A stretch of 64,000 nt of DNA from Brugia malayi. Taxonomy: Eukaryota; Nematoda; Chromadorea; Rhabditida; Onchocercidae. Location: the NCBI RefSeq assembly GCF_000002995.4, contig NW_025062477.1, positions 1,010,001-1,074,000 on the forward strand. Reading direction: 5' to 3'. Each line of letters opens with the position of its first letter. The stretch's first letter is position 1. The notes under the pieces were generated by a model. That model did not search any database. It saw nothing but the letters and a program-made list of their open reading frames with translations, and was not told the origin of the DNA. The position numbers and the translations under genes are program-made. Below are positions 51,401-63,956 of the stretch, one piece after another.

Positions 51401-54400
51401 AAATTTCGTTTCTAAACAAACTACGACAATTACAAACTTTGCTTACAATACTGATAGTTTTAATTTCAATTTTTTGAAATAAATTTTTTAAGATTAAATT
51501 CGCTTAAAATGCATAATTTCTCATTTTCATTTCTTTTTTCCAATTATTTTTCAACTTTTTAATTTTAATCAATTTCAAATCGTTTTTTTTTTTCTCCATT
51601 TTCTTAACAAAATATATGTAAGATTAATTGGAACTAAGAATTTATTTATTTTTTTATTCTCTGTTTCATTTTATAATTTGAACTTTCATTTTTTGATTTC
51701 TTTTAAAATTCAATTCAATCTTTGATTTATTCAAATAAAATCTCTCTCATAAATATGCAATAATAATTTGGCACTAATTGAGAAAAGTTATATTTTTCCA
51801 TTTGTATTCCATAATTTTAATAATTTTTTTTTTTCATTACTTCCAATTTTCCTATTTAATATTTTTCATTCTTTTCCATTTATCCTAGCTGTAAAATTTT
51901 CCATATATAATTTTTGATAAAAATATTTTTTTTTTTAAAAAAAAAAGAAATATTTTTCTACTTGTATTTCTTAATTTTAATAAATTTCAAATCTTTTAAT
52001 GTCCATTGAATTTATTTGTTGAAATTAATATAAATTTGATTATATTATTTTCAAATTTTCAATACATAAAAGCCATACAGTAAATATAATTATTACATTT
52101 TTTCATCCATTAAATACGATAAAGTAAATTTAAAGAAAAAAAAAAAATTTCAGTTAAACAATATTACATGAATTTTAGTACTTCTCATTCATTCTTTTTA
52201 ATAATTAAAAGAAAATTCCAATTTTTTTTTTTCTAAAATTTTATGTTTTTTTGTAATTCAAAAATTTCTTTGCAAAAAAAAAAAAATATTTATTTTAATT
52301 TAATCGTATAAATTTCATAAAAAATCCAAAAATTTTTCAATTTAATATTGCAATTTTAAAAAAGTATTTAAAAAATTTGTTGATGCAATATAGCTGTTAT
52401 AACTCTTCAATTTTGTTTATTACTTTATTATTATTTTTTCTTCAATTTTTTAAAATTGATTTATCAAAAATTTATTCTTCAATTTTAAATTATTTCAAAA
52501 AAATTCTACCATTTACTATTTTTTTGAAGATAATTTTCTCGTTGAAATTTGAACATATAATTCCCATTTCATAAAATATATGTTAAGTTTTAATATAAAA
52601 AAATTTTAATAAAAGAAAAAATTAAATTTTATGAAATTTTTTTATAAAATTTATTGAATTCCTGAAAGGAATTATTCAAGTAGATTACAATATGAACATT
52701 TTCCGGAAAAGAAAAATAAAAAATATGCAAATTTCTCATTGTTTATAGCATTTTTCATTTTTCATTTTTTTTTTCTTTTTTTGCAAATATTCTTATCTTT
52801 ATTCCCATATTATATGTTTATAAATTTAAGAGTGAAAATTTATGAGTGAAAATCAATATTTCAATAATTTAAATTCATATTTCTTTTACTAAATTTAATT
52901 TAAATTCAGCGACATTCGTCCCAAATTTTTATTTGACCTATAGCTATTGCTGTTGTAGTTTAGAAAATTGATTTTGTGAAATATTTATTGAAGTTAAGAG
53001 GATAAATTTAAATATTTAAAACAATTAAAAATTGCTTTGTTTTACTAATTTTATTTGATGAAACTTAATTAATTAAATTTAACATGAACAGTTCATTTTT
53101 CTTTCCTCTTTTATCTATTTTCTATTCCATTTTTTTTTTTTTTTTTTAAATTTTGCAATGAGTATTTCAACTCAAATAAAATATTTTAAAAATTTAATTG
53201 TTTAAAAGTTTCAAAGTTTCATATGCAAACGATTATTATTTGCAGTTCAAATTTTGATTAAAGACTAAAGTTTACTTTATGCGAATTTAATTTTTATTTT
53301 TTCACTTTTTACAAGAAAAGATTTTACTAAATTCATTGCAATATGAAAAAAAAAAGCAATTATCAAAAATCTGTTTTTTTTGTATTTGTTAGATAAATTA
53401 ATGCAAATTCGAATTAATAATTTTGTATCGCTATTTCCAATCAAAACAGTAATTTGAAATAAGAGCCAAGTCATTTAGCCAGGACTTCTGTGCCACTATC
53501 CAACTATTTGAAATAAGAGCCAAGTCATTTAGCCAGGAGTTCTGTGCCACTATCCAACTATTTGAAATAAGAGCCAAGTCATTTAGCCAGGACTTCTGTG
53601 CCACTATCCAACTATTTGAAATAAGAGCCAAATCATTCAGTCAAGACTTCTAAGCCACTATCCAACTATTTGAAATAAGAGCCAAGTCATTTAGCCAAGA
53701 CTTCTGAGCCACTATCCAACTATTTGAAATAAGAGCCAAGTCATTCAATAAAGACTTCTGAGCTACTATCCAACTATTTGAAATAAGAGCCAAGTCATTC
53801 AGCCAAGACTTCTAAGCCACTATCCAACTATTTGAAATAAGAGCCAAATCATTCAGTCAAGACTTCTAAGCCACTATCCAACTATTTGAAATAAGAGCCA
53901 AGTCATTTAGCCAAGACTTCTGAGCCACTATCCAACTATTTGAAATAAGAGCCAAGTCATTCAGTAAAGACTTCTGAGCTACTATCCAACTATTTGAATA
54001 AGATCCAAGTCATTTAGCCAAGACTTCCAAACCACTATCCAACTAAAGAAGCTTCTCATTAACAAACTTCTCATTTAATTTTAACAATTGCTATCAGTTG
54101 GCTATTGGTGACCATTGGTGACCATTGGTGACCAATGGTCACCAATAACTTTAAAATCCCAAATTCTCGAACAAAGTACATTTGACAATCATTCCTCAGT
54201 ACAATATTTTATTGTTTTATATTCCATTTGAAATTCATTAAAAAAAATTGTTCGTTCTAAAATATTCTAAAAACAAAAAAAAAAAATTCTAAAATAAAAT
54301 TAAAAAAAATTTGAAAATAAAATCATTTCATAAAGAAATGATTAAACAAAACGCAATCAATAATATTTATCAGTTAAAAAATATGAAAAAAATAATTAAA

Positions 54401-57400
54401 CATTAAAATGATATATTTATACAATCTTACATTTATTTTAACTTAATATTTTAAAAATTTAAATGGCAAATTTCAACAATTTTCAACGCTATGAAAATTT
54501 GAAATACTTTTGTTTCAATTTAATCTGTGAAAATAATCACATCAGATCATAAATATTAAAAAAAAAAACAAAGATTAATTTACACTAAAGAAAATTCGAA
54601 AAATTATTAAGCTCCTTCAAAAATATAAGGAAAACGGGATAATTTTATTTAAATTAAGGCTAAATTTAATTAAGGCCTAAGAATGACGAATAGAAAATGG
54701 TAAAAGTGAAATCTATAAAATTTAAAAACTTAAATTAGAAAGTTATCAAGAGAAAAATAATTTGTTTTCAAATATTTTTATGTTTGAAAAAAATGCAATA
54801 AGTAATTAATTTTGCAATTAGCATTTTCTCCTGAATTAATCAGAATAAAAAATTGAAATTCCATTCTAAATTGCTAATTTTTTTCTTTTTTTTTTTTAAA
54901 GTTATAGATATTTCCAAAAAATTCATTAATTCTTTATCTTTTTAAACTTTAATCAAAAACATATTAACATAATTAGTTTTTTTTTTTTTTTTTTCTGTAA
55001 ACAGATACCTCTACAAATCTCTGATATATAAACAAATATTTTAAACTTTTAAAATGGATTTTAAGTTCGGTACCATTGAGTTTTAAAAAAAAAATACATA
55101 TATATGAATATAAAATTTTTTTCGGTTCATTCAATTTTCTAACTTTAAATGTTATATATTTAATTTTATGCAAATTTCTGGAAGTTTCACAATTATTTTT
55201 TTTTGAAATCCTAAAGTATTTTTTCTACTTTTGCTTTGCAATATAATATTTTCTTATTTTTTATTTTATTATTTAGCTCTTTTGTCACAATTACTTAACA
55301 GTTTTCAATCCATTGAAAATCCAACTAATTTAATTGGAATTAGTTTAAATTTAGTTTAAAATTTTAGTTTAAAATTTAGTTAAAATTTTGTTTCTCTTTT
55401 TCATCTTTCTTTTTTTATGCTTCACAATCTTGGAGCAATCACAATTTTTTTGCATTTTAATTATTATTAAACTTTAAGCTTACCATTTCTAAACAGTTGG
55501 AAATTCAACACCTTTGACCTTTACGTATTAGTGATAATTTTATTGTCGAAACACTTTTGACCTTTACATATCAGTGATAATTTTGTTGTCGAAACATCTT
55601 TGACCATTACATATTAGTGATAATTTTGTTGTCGATACACCTTTGACCTTTGCATATTACTGATAATTTTGTTGTCGAAACACCTTTGACCTTTGCATAT
55701 TACTGATAATTTTGTTGTCGAAACACCTTTGACCTTTGCATATCAGTGATAATTTTGTCGTCGAAACATCTTTGACCTTTGCATATCAGTGATAATTTTG
55801 TTGTCGAAACATCTTTGACCTTTGCATATCAGTGATAATTTTGTTGTCGAAACACCTTTGACCTTTACATATTAGTGATAATTTTGTTGTCGAAACACCT
55901 TTGACCTTTACATATTAGTGATAATTTTGTTGTCGAAACATCTTTGACCATTACATATTAGTGATAATTTTGTTCTCGAAACACCTTTGACCTTTGCATA
56001 TCAGTAATAATTTTGTTGTCGAAACACCTTTGACCTTTACATATTAGTGATAATTTTGTTGTCGAAACACCTTTGGCCTTTACATATCAGTGATAATTTT
56101 GTTGTCGAAACATCTTTGACCCTTACATATCAGTGATAATTTTGTCGTCGAAACATCTTTGACCTTTGCATATTACTGATAATTTTGTTGTCGAAACACC
56201 TTTGACCTTTGCATATTACTGATAATTTTTTTGTCGAAACACCTTTGACCTTTGCATATCAGTGATAATTTTGTCGTCGAAACATCTTTGACCTTTGCAT
56301 ATCAGTGATAATTTTGTTGTCGAAACATCTTTGACCTTTGCATATCAGTGATAATTTTGTTGTCGAAACATCTTTGACCTTTGCATATCAGTGATAATTT
56401 TGTTGTCGAAACATCTTTGACCTTTGCATATCAGTGATAATTTTGTTGTCGAAACATCATTTTTGTTGTCGATAGGCCTTCAAAATAGTTTATCTTTGAA
56501 TTGACCTATTCTGAAAATTAGAGACATCTTTGACAAATTTCTTTTTATAATTTCAATATGTTTTAAATTTGTTTCCAAAATTATTTTTGCAAAATTTATT
56601 AGTCATTTAATTGTTTTTCAAATTATTTCTACAAAATTCGATTGTTATTTAAATTGAAAATTATTTTCAATGAGTCATTTGTTTACTGCTATGGAATTTT
56701 TTTTTTTTTTTTAAATTCATTGGAATTTAAAAATTTCTCAGTTAATTTTAGTTTCAAATAATTACAATAAATAATTTATATTTATATTAAAAATTTGATT
56801 TTTTTGCGAATTCTTTTGAGTTAAAATTTTCATTTTGTAATTTTTTCAAAATTAATTTATTAATGCTAAAATTATTTTTATAACATTTTAGGATTTGAGT
56901 AATAAAGTAGAAGCTGGAACAAAAACATTTGAAGAGCATTTACAAAATGTTGATAATCGTATTGTTCAGTATCAGAATTACTTCAAGGTATTTTAAGACT
57001 CTACAAAAATTTTATTGGGAATTTAAAATAAATAAAAATTTAAATTAGAAATGAAATTATTTTCGAACAAAAATTACATACTTTGATTTTATGAAAAAAC
57101 TAAATAAAATTCTATTATTTCAATTCAATTTCAAAAAAAAAGAAAAAAAAAGAATCTGAATGATACTTTTTGTAAAGTGGCAGAATCTTTTAAAATAATT
57201 TTAAAATAAAAAAAAAATAAATTCAAAAAAAAAAAATAAATAAATTGCATTTCGGAATATTAATTAATGAGAAAAAAATATTTGAGGAATTTGTGAAATA
57301 TGCATCACGAGCTAAGCTTAATACAAAAATAATGCAAAAAGCACTTGAATTGATGATGTCAGTTCCGGAACGTGCAAACGATATGATATATATCCGGAAT

Positions 57401-60400
57401 ATTGAACAGTATCCCGGTGATCTGAGTAAACTTGGACGACTTTATAGACATGTTAGTTGTTAAATTTAACTTTTTTTTTTTTTTTAAAATTGTTAAATTT
57501 AAATATAAAACCAAATAATTAAAATAATTTTCATAATATTGTAAACAATTCAGATAGAAATATTTGGTGCTTTTTTTTTTTTTTTTTGTAAATTTATTTT
57601 TTGTACTTTATTATTTATAGTTCATTTTTCAAATTTAAAAAAAAAAAATAAGGATGAAGAAAAAATTGCATTCCAAAATAATTTTTACTATTTCATATAT
57701 TTTAATCTAAAGAAATTTAAATAATTAATCATTGAAATTTTTCCTATTCTTAATTCATTTTATGAAAAATTTTTCTTCTTTTAAAATTTTTCTTCTTTCT
57801 TTTAATTTGATAAAAAAAAAAACTGATTTTAATGAATTAAAACAAATAATTGATTATATATTAAAAAAAATGCCAAAATTTTTATTTAATAAATGATTTA
57901 TTATTTGTATCGGAAATGAGTTATCATCATATTATAATATCTAAAGCTTAAATTAAACTTAAATTTAAATTTAAATTAATAATTGATTTTTTAGGATTCA
58001 TTTTTGGTTTGGGAAGGTGAACAAGAACCAATTGAACGTTATGTATTTTTATTCAAAAATAAATTAATGTTTACGGATAAAAATAATAGTAAAGACGTAC
58101 CAACCTATAAACATTACGCTACCATACGGGTAAGTAAGTCATTATACTCTATTTGGAGCGTAAAAAAAATTTTTTAAATTTAACGAATTATATTTAATTA
58201 AATTGAAAATAATTAAAAATTAATAATAATAAAAAGAGAACGAAAACAAATTGATTCGATTAATTATAAAATAATTAATTGTATGCATAAATTTATTGCA
58301 TTTTTATAGCTTGACAAATATACAATACGAATTTCGGAAACAGAACCGAATATTTTGGAATTTCAACCAAATGAACCAGGAATTCCGGAATTTCAAATTC
58401 GTGCAAAAGATATTCAATCGATGGAATTTGTTCGACAAGCTTGGTTAAAAGATATTAATGAAATGAAGGAACACGATGGTATGTTAATTTATTCTTTCAA
58501 ATTAAATTTTTAATTTTATTTTATCACAAAAGTTTACAAAAAATAATTTTTGCATTTATTAAATATGTAAATGAAAAAATACTAAAAAAAAAAAAAAAAT
58601 CGGTTAATAGTTTAATAGCATCTAAATCAATTATATAATTTTCAAATTTGATTTTTTCCTCTTTTCTCCTTTGTTTATAAAAATACAAATTTAAAATTTT
58701 AAATCAGAATTAAAGTTTAAATGCTATCTTTTTAAATGATATCTTAAGCTACAAAAAAATTTAAGTATTATATTAAAAAATATTCTCATACCTTTCTCAT
58801 ATTCCTATCAAAAAAAAAAAAAAAAAAAATATTTTAGATAAAATTTTTTTTAAAAAAAAAACAGTAAGTGAGTAAATGAGTGAGTGATTTAATGAATTGA
58901 AAAATAAAAGTAAATTATTATTTCAAATTTATAATCTAATATTTAACAATTCAGCCTTTCTCTCTTTTTTTCTCTTCTAATGTCTTTCTCTATTTGAATC
59001 TCTTTCTTCTGCTAATACTTTTAATAAAATTTAACTGAGAGATATGAGAGTATGCTTGTAGCAAAAGTAAGAGATAAAAAATGAAAATGTAAAGGTACTT
59101 GTTAAATGCGTGGGCGGTAAATGTCCTCATTTTATATACTCTCTCTCTCTCTCTCTCTCATCGTTCCAAATAACAATGACAACAATAACAACAAATGACG
59201 ATTAGAAATGGAACTAAAGTTCGAAAGATGAAATTTAGTTAGATTTAAAATTGTAACAGAGAGAGAGGGAGAGAGAGAGAGAGGGAAAGAGAGAGGGATT
59301 TGAGGTGGAAGAAGAAGAAGAAGAAAGAGTGAAATTGGATTACTCATCATCATCTTCTTTATCTCTTCTTTTTATCACACTTCGTTAAACTATCAAATAA
59401 ATAAATTTCTCGAAAGTACTGAAAATGAACGAATTTAACTAAAATCTCAGCTAGTTCTTTCATTCTATAACTTTTTCTCTCTTCTCTTCACATTCTATCA
59501 ACACAAATTGCATAATGATTCATAAAGAAATAACATAGAAATGTTAGTTAGTTAGTTAGTTTGAGTAGTAGAGACTATAAGCTTTAGCTTTAGCTTTAGC
59601 TTTAACTCTCGACTGACGAATATTTTGCACTCGATCATCGACCGATCCAACCAACCGACCCATCTATCGACTCACTTCTTGACTCACTTTATTCCATCCA
59701 TTTATCCTACTAGAAATGATAATGTTGTTGGCATAAAATTTATTCTGCTTATTTGTAAATATGCAAATTTTCTTCATCAATTGCAAATGTAAAAGCAGAA
59801 GAAGAATTTCAAAAATTTCGAACTGAAATTTAATCCTGATTCATTTTCGTCATCAATAACTAATTGACGTATTAAATTACACTGCTAACTTCCTCATAAA
59901 ATCTATATTCGAGTGTATATATTATTACCATTGCTTCATATTACATCTAACAGCTATCAGCATTTGTAATTCATTGAAAATTCAAATTTAAATTAAAAAA
60001 AAAAAAAGAATAAATAAATTAATTAATTAATTAAACATGGTACTTCGCTGTTTGTATATAATTGAATTAACGGATATGGATGAAGGTGGCCTAGAATTGG
60101 TTGATCCATCATGGTGTAAGTAATTTTTTTTTATTTTTCTAAAATTTTTTATTGGTATTAAAAATTTTGAAAATATTAGAGCAAGATATGGAAGTGGATA
60201 CAATCAGTGAATTAGATGTAACAATGAGTGATGTTCGATCAGAATTCAGCGAATATTCTACAATTTCCAGAAGCTTGTTTGGTATGATTGATGATGCCAA
60301 CATTCAATCTTCAAAGGAAACAGGAATTAAAATGAAATTTTAAATTTCATCAAGTACTATTAATTTGGTAGACTTTTATTAGTTTCAGCTAGCTAAAATA

Positions 60401-63400
60401 TTTTTACTTTTAGGTCCCGAGGAAGGACCACCACGGAAAAAAATCAAATCACCACCAGTTATATCACCAACCGCTTCAACAACCAGTTTATACAGTGGTG
60501 GTAGCAGTTCAATTGACTGGAGTTAGTATTTCTTTTTTTTTTTAGATTGTAAATTTGGAAAATGTTTTCAGAATTTGAGTCTAAAATTTATTTATTACAT
60601 TTGAACCTTTTTTTCTTTTTTTTTCGAGAATCAAAATATAATTTTGTTTGAAAGATAATTTAAATCTAATAATATAATTCATATATAAAATGCAGCACAG
60701 TTCTTCAATTTTATTAATTTTTTTTAAAATTAATTTATATTAAATCATTTTTCTTTTACTTTTATTAATTCGTTTTCTTTATCAGGAAAAATTTTAGAAA
60801 AATAATTTTGATTTAATAGAGCTTTAACTTTTAAAATGTGTATTTTTAGCAACAACAGGTACCACTCTTGACATGCAAGGTACACGTGTTACCAGGACGC
60901 AATATGGTTTCAGAACATTACAAGAATCATCGGCAAAAATGTGCCTTAAAGTTACCGGTTATCCATTACCTGAAATTACTTGGTTATTATTTTCTGCTCT
61001 ACTAAAATTTGAAAATTGAAAAGTTAAATATAAATAAATTTATTTAATAGGCTTATTTTGCTATGGTGTAGCATTTTGTATATTTCTTACTTTTAATTTT
61101 AATGAATTTTTTAAAAGTAAACATTACAGTAATTTGTCTAATAAAATATATTTAAAACTAATATTACATAAAAATTGTTTTAAAAAAATATGGAACAATT
61201 CAAAAACAAATTACTATAAAGTTTTTTTTTCTTTAATAATAAATATAATAATTATTATTCATTACTTAATGTAATAATTATTACTTTATACCTTTTTTTA
61301 CTATTTAACATATCACTAACTAATTATGCTAAAATTTTAATTCAATTTTTTAGGTATAAAGATGATCAAATGTTAAATGAAGATGAAAGGCATACATTCT
61401 ATGCGGATGAAGATGGATTCTTTGCTTTAACCATAGATCCGGTACAGGTTGAAGATACCGGACGGTATACATGTATGGCTACTAATGAATACGGACAAGC
61501 ATCCACATCTGCATTCTTCAAAGTACTAAAAGGTAATTTTACAGTAATTTAATTACCACCAATACTTCATTTTCCAATAAAAAATATTTATTATCAAAAA
61601 TTTAAAACTACCATTAGCAATAGATCCGGTGCGGATTGAAGATTATTTTATATTTCAGAAAAAAAAAAGAGAAAGAAAAAGCAAAATTGATTTTTTTTTT
61701 GCAATTATTTAAGTTATTTATGTTTGTCATTTCAAATAATGATATTCTTAAGCTAAATATTTGAAATGACGAATTTGATGAGTAATACAAATAAATGTAT
61801 GCACAACTGTTAGTTATGTTCAAAGAACAAAAAAGTTCAAAATTAAATATTTAAGTATAAATTATTGTTAAATAAATCATATATTTTATCATTTATTTAA
61901 TTAGCTTTAATAAATTAATTATATCTTCAAAAAAGCTTTTCAAAAATTTACATTTCATTTTTGAAACTGTAAATTAATATAAAAATTTAATGAAAATGTT
62001 TATTAATTCTGAAATGGATATAAGAGATTAATTAATAAACATAAATTTTACCGCAAAGAAAAAAAAAGTGGCGAAATCATTGATTAGCAATTTTTTTTTT
62101 TTTTTTTAACCAATGATTTTATTATAATATTGAATAGCTGAAAATATTGGGTGGGGAATATCAGGTGACAATTTAAAAAATTTTAAACTGTAAAAATGTT
62201 TTTCTTCTTTTTCTATCATTTTGTTATTACTATTAAAGATATTTGAAATTAAATGAAAATTTTCAGTTGAAAAGGAAGCAGCGCCACCAGCATTTGTCAC
62301 AACATTATGTGATCAGGAAGTGAAAGAAGGTGAAATGGTGTCATTTGAATGTGAGGTAATGCAACAAAATTAGTTTATTTTAATAATAATAATAATAATA
62401 TTAGCGTATCATTAAATTTTTCAAAATTTAAATTTCATTTTTCAAAAAAAAAAAAATTTTTTTTCCTGAATTCATATTTATTTGACAAAATTTTTCATAG
62501 TTAAGCAGTAGCAGCAGCAGCAGCAGCAGAAAATCTCGGCTAAGAATGATTCATTTAATTTTCCGGTTTTTTTGTTTTTTCAAAATCAGAAATAGCAGTA
62601 ATGATTTTAAACATAGTATTTTCCACTGAAAAGATAAGCCTATTATTAAGGTAGAGGGATGGCCGGAACCAGAATTAATTTGGTTAGTTGATGAGCAACC
62701 ACTTCGACCGTCACATGATTTTAAATTAGAATATGATGGACAAAATGCTAAACTAGAAATTCGTGATGCTCAACCTGAAGATACCGGTATTTATACAGTA
62801 CGGATTAAGAATGAATTTGGTTCAGCTGAATCAAATGCTAGACTGGTTGTGGAACCGGATCCAGACAAGAATCATATTGCACCGGAATTTCAGGTTCTTT
62901 TATTGTTGTAGTTTTTTTTTTTTTGAACTTAAGTTTTATGTACATATAATCCGGAAATTAGTTGGTAATCCGGAAATCATTCATTATGCTATTTTTGTTT
63001 GTTCATTTAAATGATATTATTTCTCTATTAATAGTAGCACTTCTTCAATTTTTCTTTTTTTTAAAAAAAAAATTAAACTAATATATTTAACAGAAAGTTT
63101 ATTTTAGATTTTAGTTTGAGTGATAAAATTTATGAAATTAATTATTTTGAATTTGTAGGCAGTAATTGAAGATGTTGAATGCAATGAAGGAGATACGGTT
63201 AAATTTAAAGCAGTTGTTACTGGTGATCCTATTCCGGATGTAAGTAACTTTTACTTTTATTCATTAATTCAAGAAAACAATTAACTTATTTTATTAGCAT
63301 TTGTAAGGTAAAATAATAGCTAAATATAGAATATTTAAATTTTAAAATTAATTCAAGAAAGCAATTTTTTTTTTATAGCTATTTAAAAATTTGAAATTTT

Positions 63401-63956
63401 TTTTTTTTTTGTTAAAGTTTCAGTTTTGTTATTTGCTTATTTATATACGTTTACAAATAAATTATGAAATTATTTTAGATAATTTGGATGATCAATGGAG
63501 TACCATTATCCGAATCAGATAAAATCAAATTTATCAGTGAAGATGGAATTTGTATTCTAACAATTACCGATGTCTCAAGACATTTTGATGGTACTGTGAC
63601 ATGTCAAGTAAGTTATCATTACTAAAAATTTCTTGTACAATCAAAAAATCATTCAAATTTAGTTTTGAAAATTTTTTTAATGAATATTTCAAAAAAAATA
63701 AAAAGGTTAAATAAGAAATTATTCAATTAAAATTTTACAACAAAGTTTTTTCGTTTTAATTTTATTTCAGAGTGTTAATCGACTTGGTACACAAAATTGT
63801 GATGCACAGTTAAAAGTACGGGTACCGCCAAGTCCACCACATTTTGAACGACCACTTGAAGATAAAATTACACAAGAGGAGCAAACAGTTGTCTTAGAAA
63901 CGGAAGTGAACGGCTTTCCGGATCCAAAAGTATCATTTACGATCAAAGGAAAACCG
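48404..63956 (+). CDS. unc-89: UNC-89 / obscurin, 5' part (SH3-DH-PH-Ig), continues past the window
   Basis: Giant muscle M-line protein. Exons: 48404-48459, 49161-49284, 49426-49575, 49666-49808, 49982-50152, 50382-50544, 56892-56987, 57287-57451, 57995-58129, 58310-58478, 60180-60281, 60414-60521, 60850-60982, 61354-61532, 62267-62355, 62651-62893, 63159-63239, 63479-63607, 63771-63956. All phases match: 874 codons, still open. The N-terminus (ASRRQRQYQRKYNSYRKYTA) closely resembles C. elegans UNC-89. Domains: SH3 about 67-126 (ends SGWVPGSYFE), DH/RhoGEF about 158-345 (LLRSEEEFVNEL, VQYQNYFKEF), PH about 357-457, linker with PPRKKIKSPPVISP, then Ig1 about 540-630 (YTCMATNEYGQA), Ig2 about 636-730 (YTVRIKNEFGSA), Ig3 about 738-832, and the start of Ig4. 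In C. elegans the kinase domains lie far downstream, outside this window. The acceptor of exon 8 (TATTTGAG|GAA) is weak but preserves homology. Confidence 0.95.
50870..51130. repeat. 53-bp tandem repeat, about five copies
   Basis: 'tcaattaatttaaagttttat' cores start at 50908, 50961, 51014, 51063 and 51116 (spacing 53, 53, 49, 53). Units are diverged and AT-rich. Confidence 0.85.
53453..54045. repeat. 54-bp tandem repeat, 11 copies, with a 216-bp higher-order unit
   Basis: 'tttgaaataagagccaagtc' marks units every 54 bases from 53453. Copies 4 and 8 are identical, 5 and 9 are identical and 6 and 10 differ by one base, so a four-unit (216-bp) block was duplicated. Copies 1-3 form their own subtype with 'ctgtgccac'. 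The reverse strand is open across the first copies because 54 is a multiple of three. Confidence 0.95.
54103..54147. repeat. Inverted repeat with GGTGACCATT direct repeats
   Basis: The arms 54103-54116 (TATTGGTGACCATT) and 54134-54147 (AATGGTCACCAATA) are perfect reverse complements. Between and within them GGTGACCATT is tandemly repeated at 10-bp spacing. Confidence 0.85.
55509..56454. repeat. 43-bp tandem repeat, 22 copies
   Basis: Units such as CACCTTTGACCTTTGCATAT, followed by 'cagtgataattttgttgtcgaaa', repeat exactly every 43 bases (22 x 43 = 946). Units 4-8 and 16-20 carry the same variant order, which points to an internal duplication of about 516 bp. About 18 of 22 units contain TGACCT, reverse complement AGGTCA. 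Confidence 0.95.
59258..59300. repeat. (GA)n tract, with a (CT)n partner at 59137-59160
   Basis: Purine run in unc-89 intron 10. The upstream (CT)n run makes the two able to pair as a long imperfect hairpin. Confidence 0.75.
60037..60092 (+). other. unc-89: Possible alternative first exon of unc-89
   Basis: Inside intron 10, an ATG at 60037 opens a frame (MVLRCLYIIELTDMDEG...) with coding-like composition. It could splice at GAAG|GTGGCC near 60085 in phase 1 to exon 60180, giving a form without SH3, DH and PH. Reading on without splicing ends at TAA 60121-60123. The strong donor at 60112 (T|GTAAGT) would instead create a stop at the junction. No upstream acceptor fits an internal exon. Low confidence. 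Confidence 0.2.
62504..62529. repeat. (AGC)n microsatellite in an unc-89 intron
   Basis: About seven AGC triplets within the intron before exon 62651. No frame joins it to the flanking exons. Confidence 0.85.

Larger units (their letters stand above)
50545..56891 (+). other. unc-89: 6.3-kb intron 6 of unc-89, packed with tandem arrays
   Basis: Other unc-89 introns here are roughly 0.1-1.7 kb. This one splits the DH domain between KEKTIIDFLQ and DLSNKVEAGT and contains three unrelated satellites plus an inverted repeat. The rest is AT-rich with no exon that I can recognise. Confidence 0.85.

Noticed and set aside
53431..53631. 18-residue repeat protein on the minus strand
   Set aside because: It lies inside an unc-89 intron and is a by-product of the 54-bp satellite.
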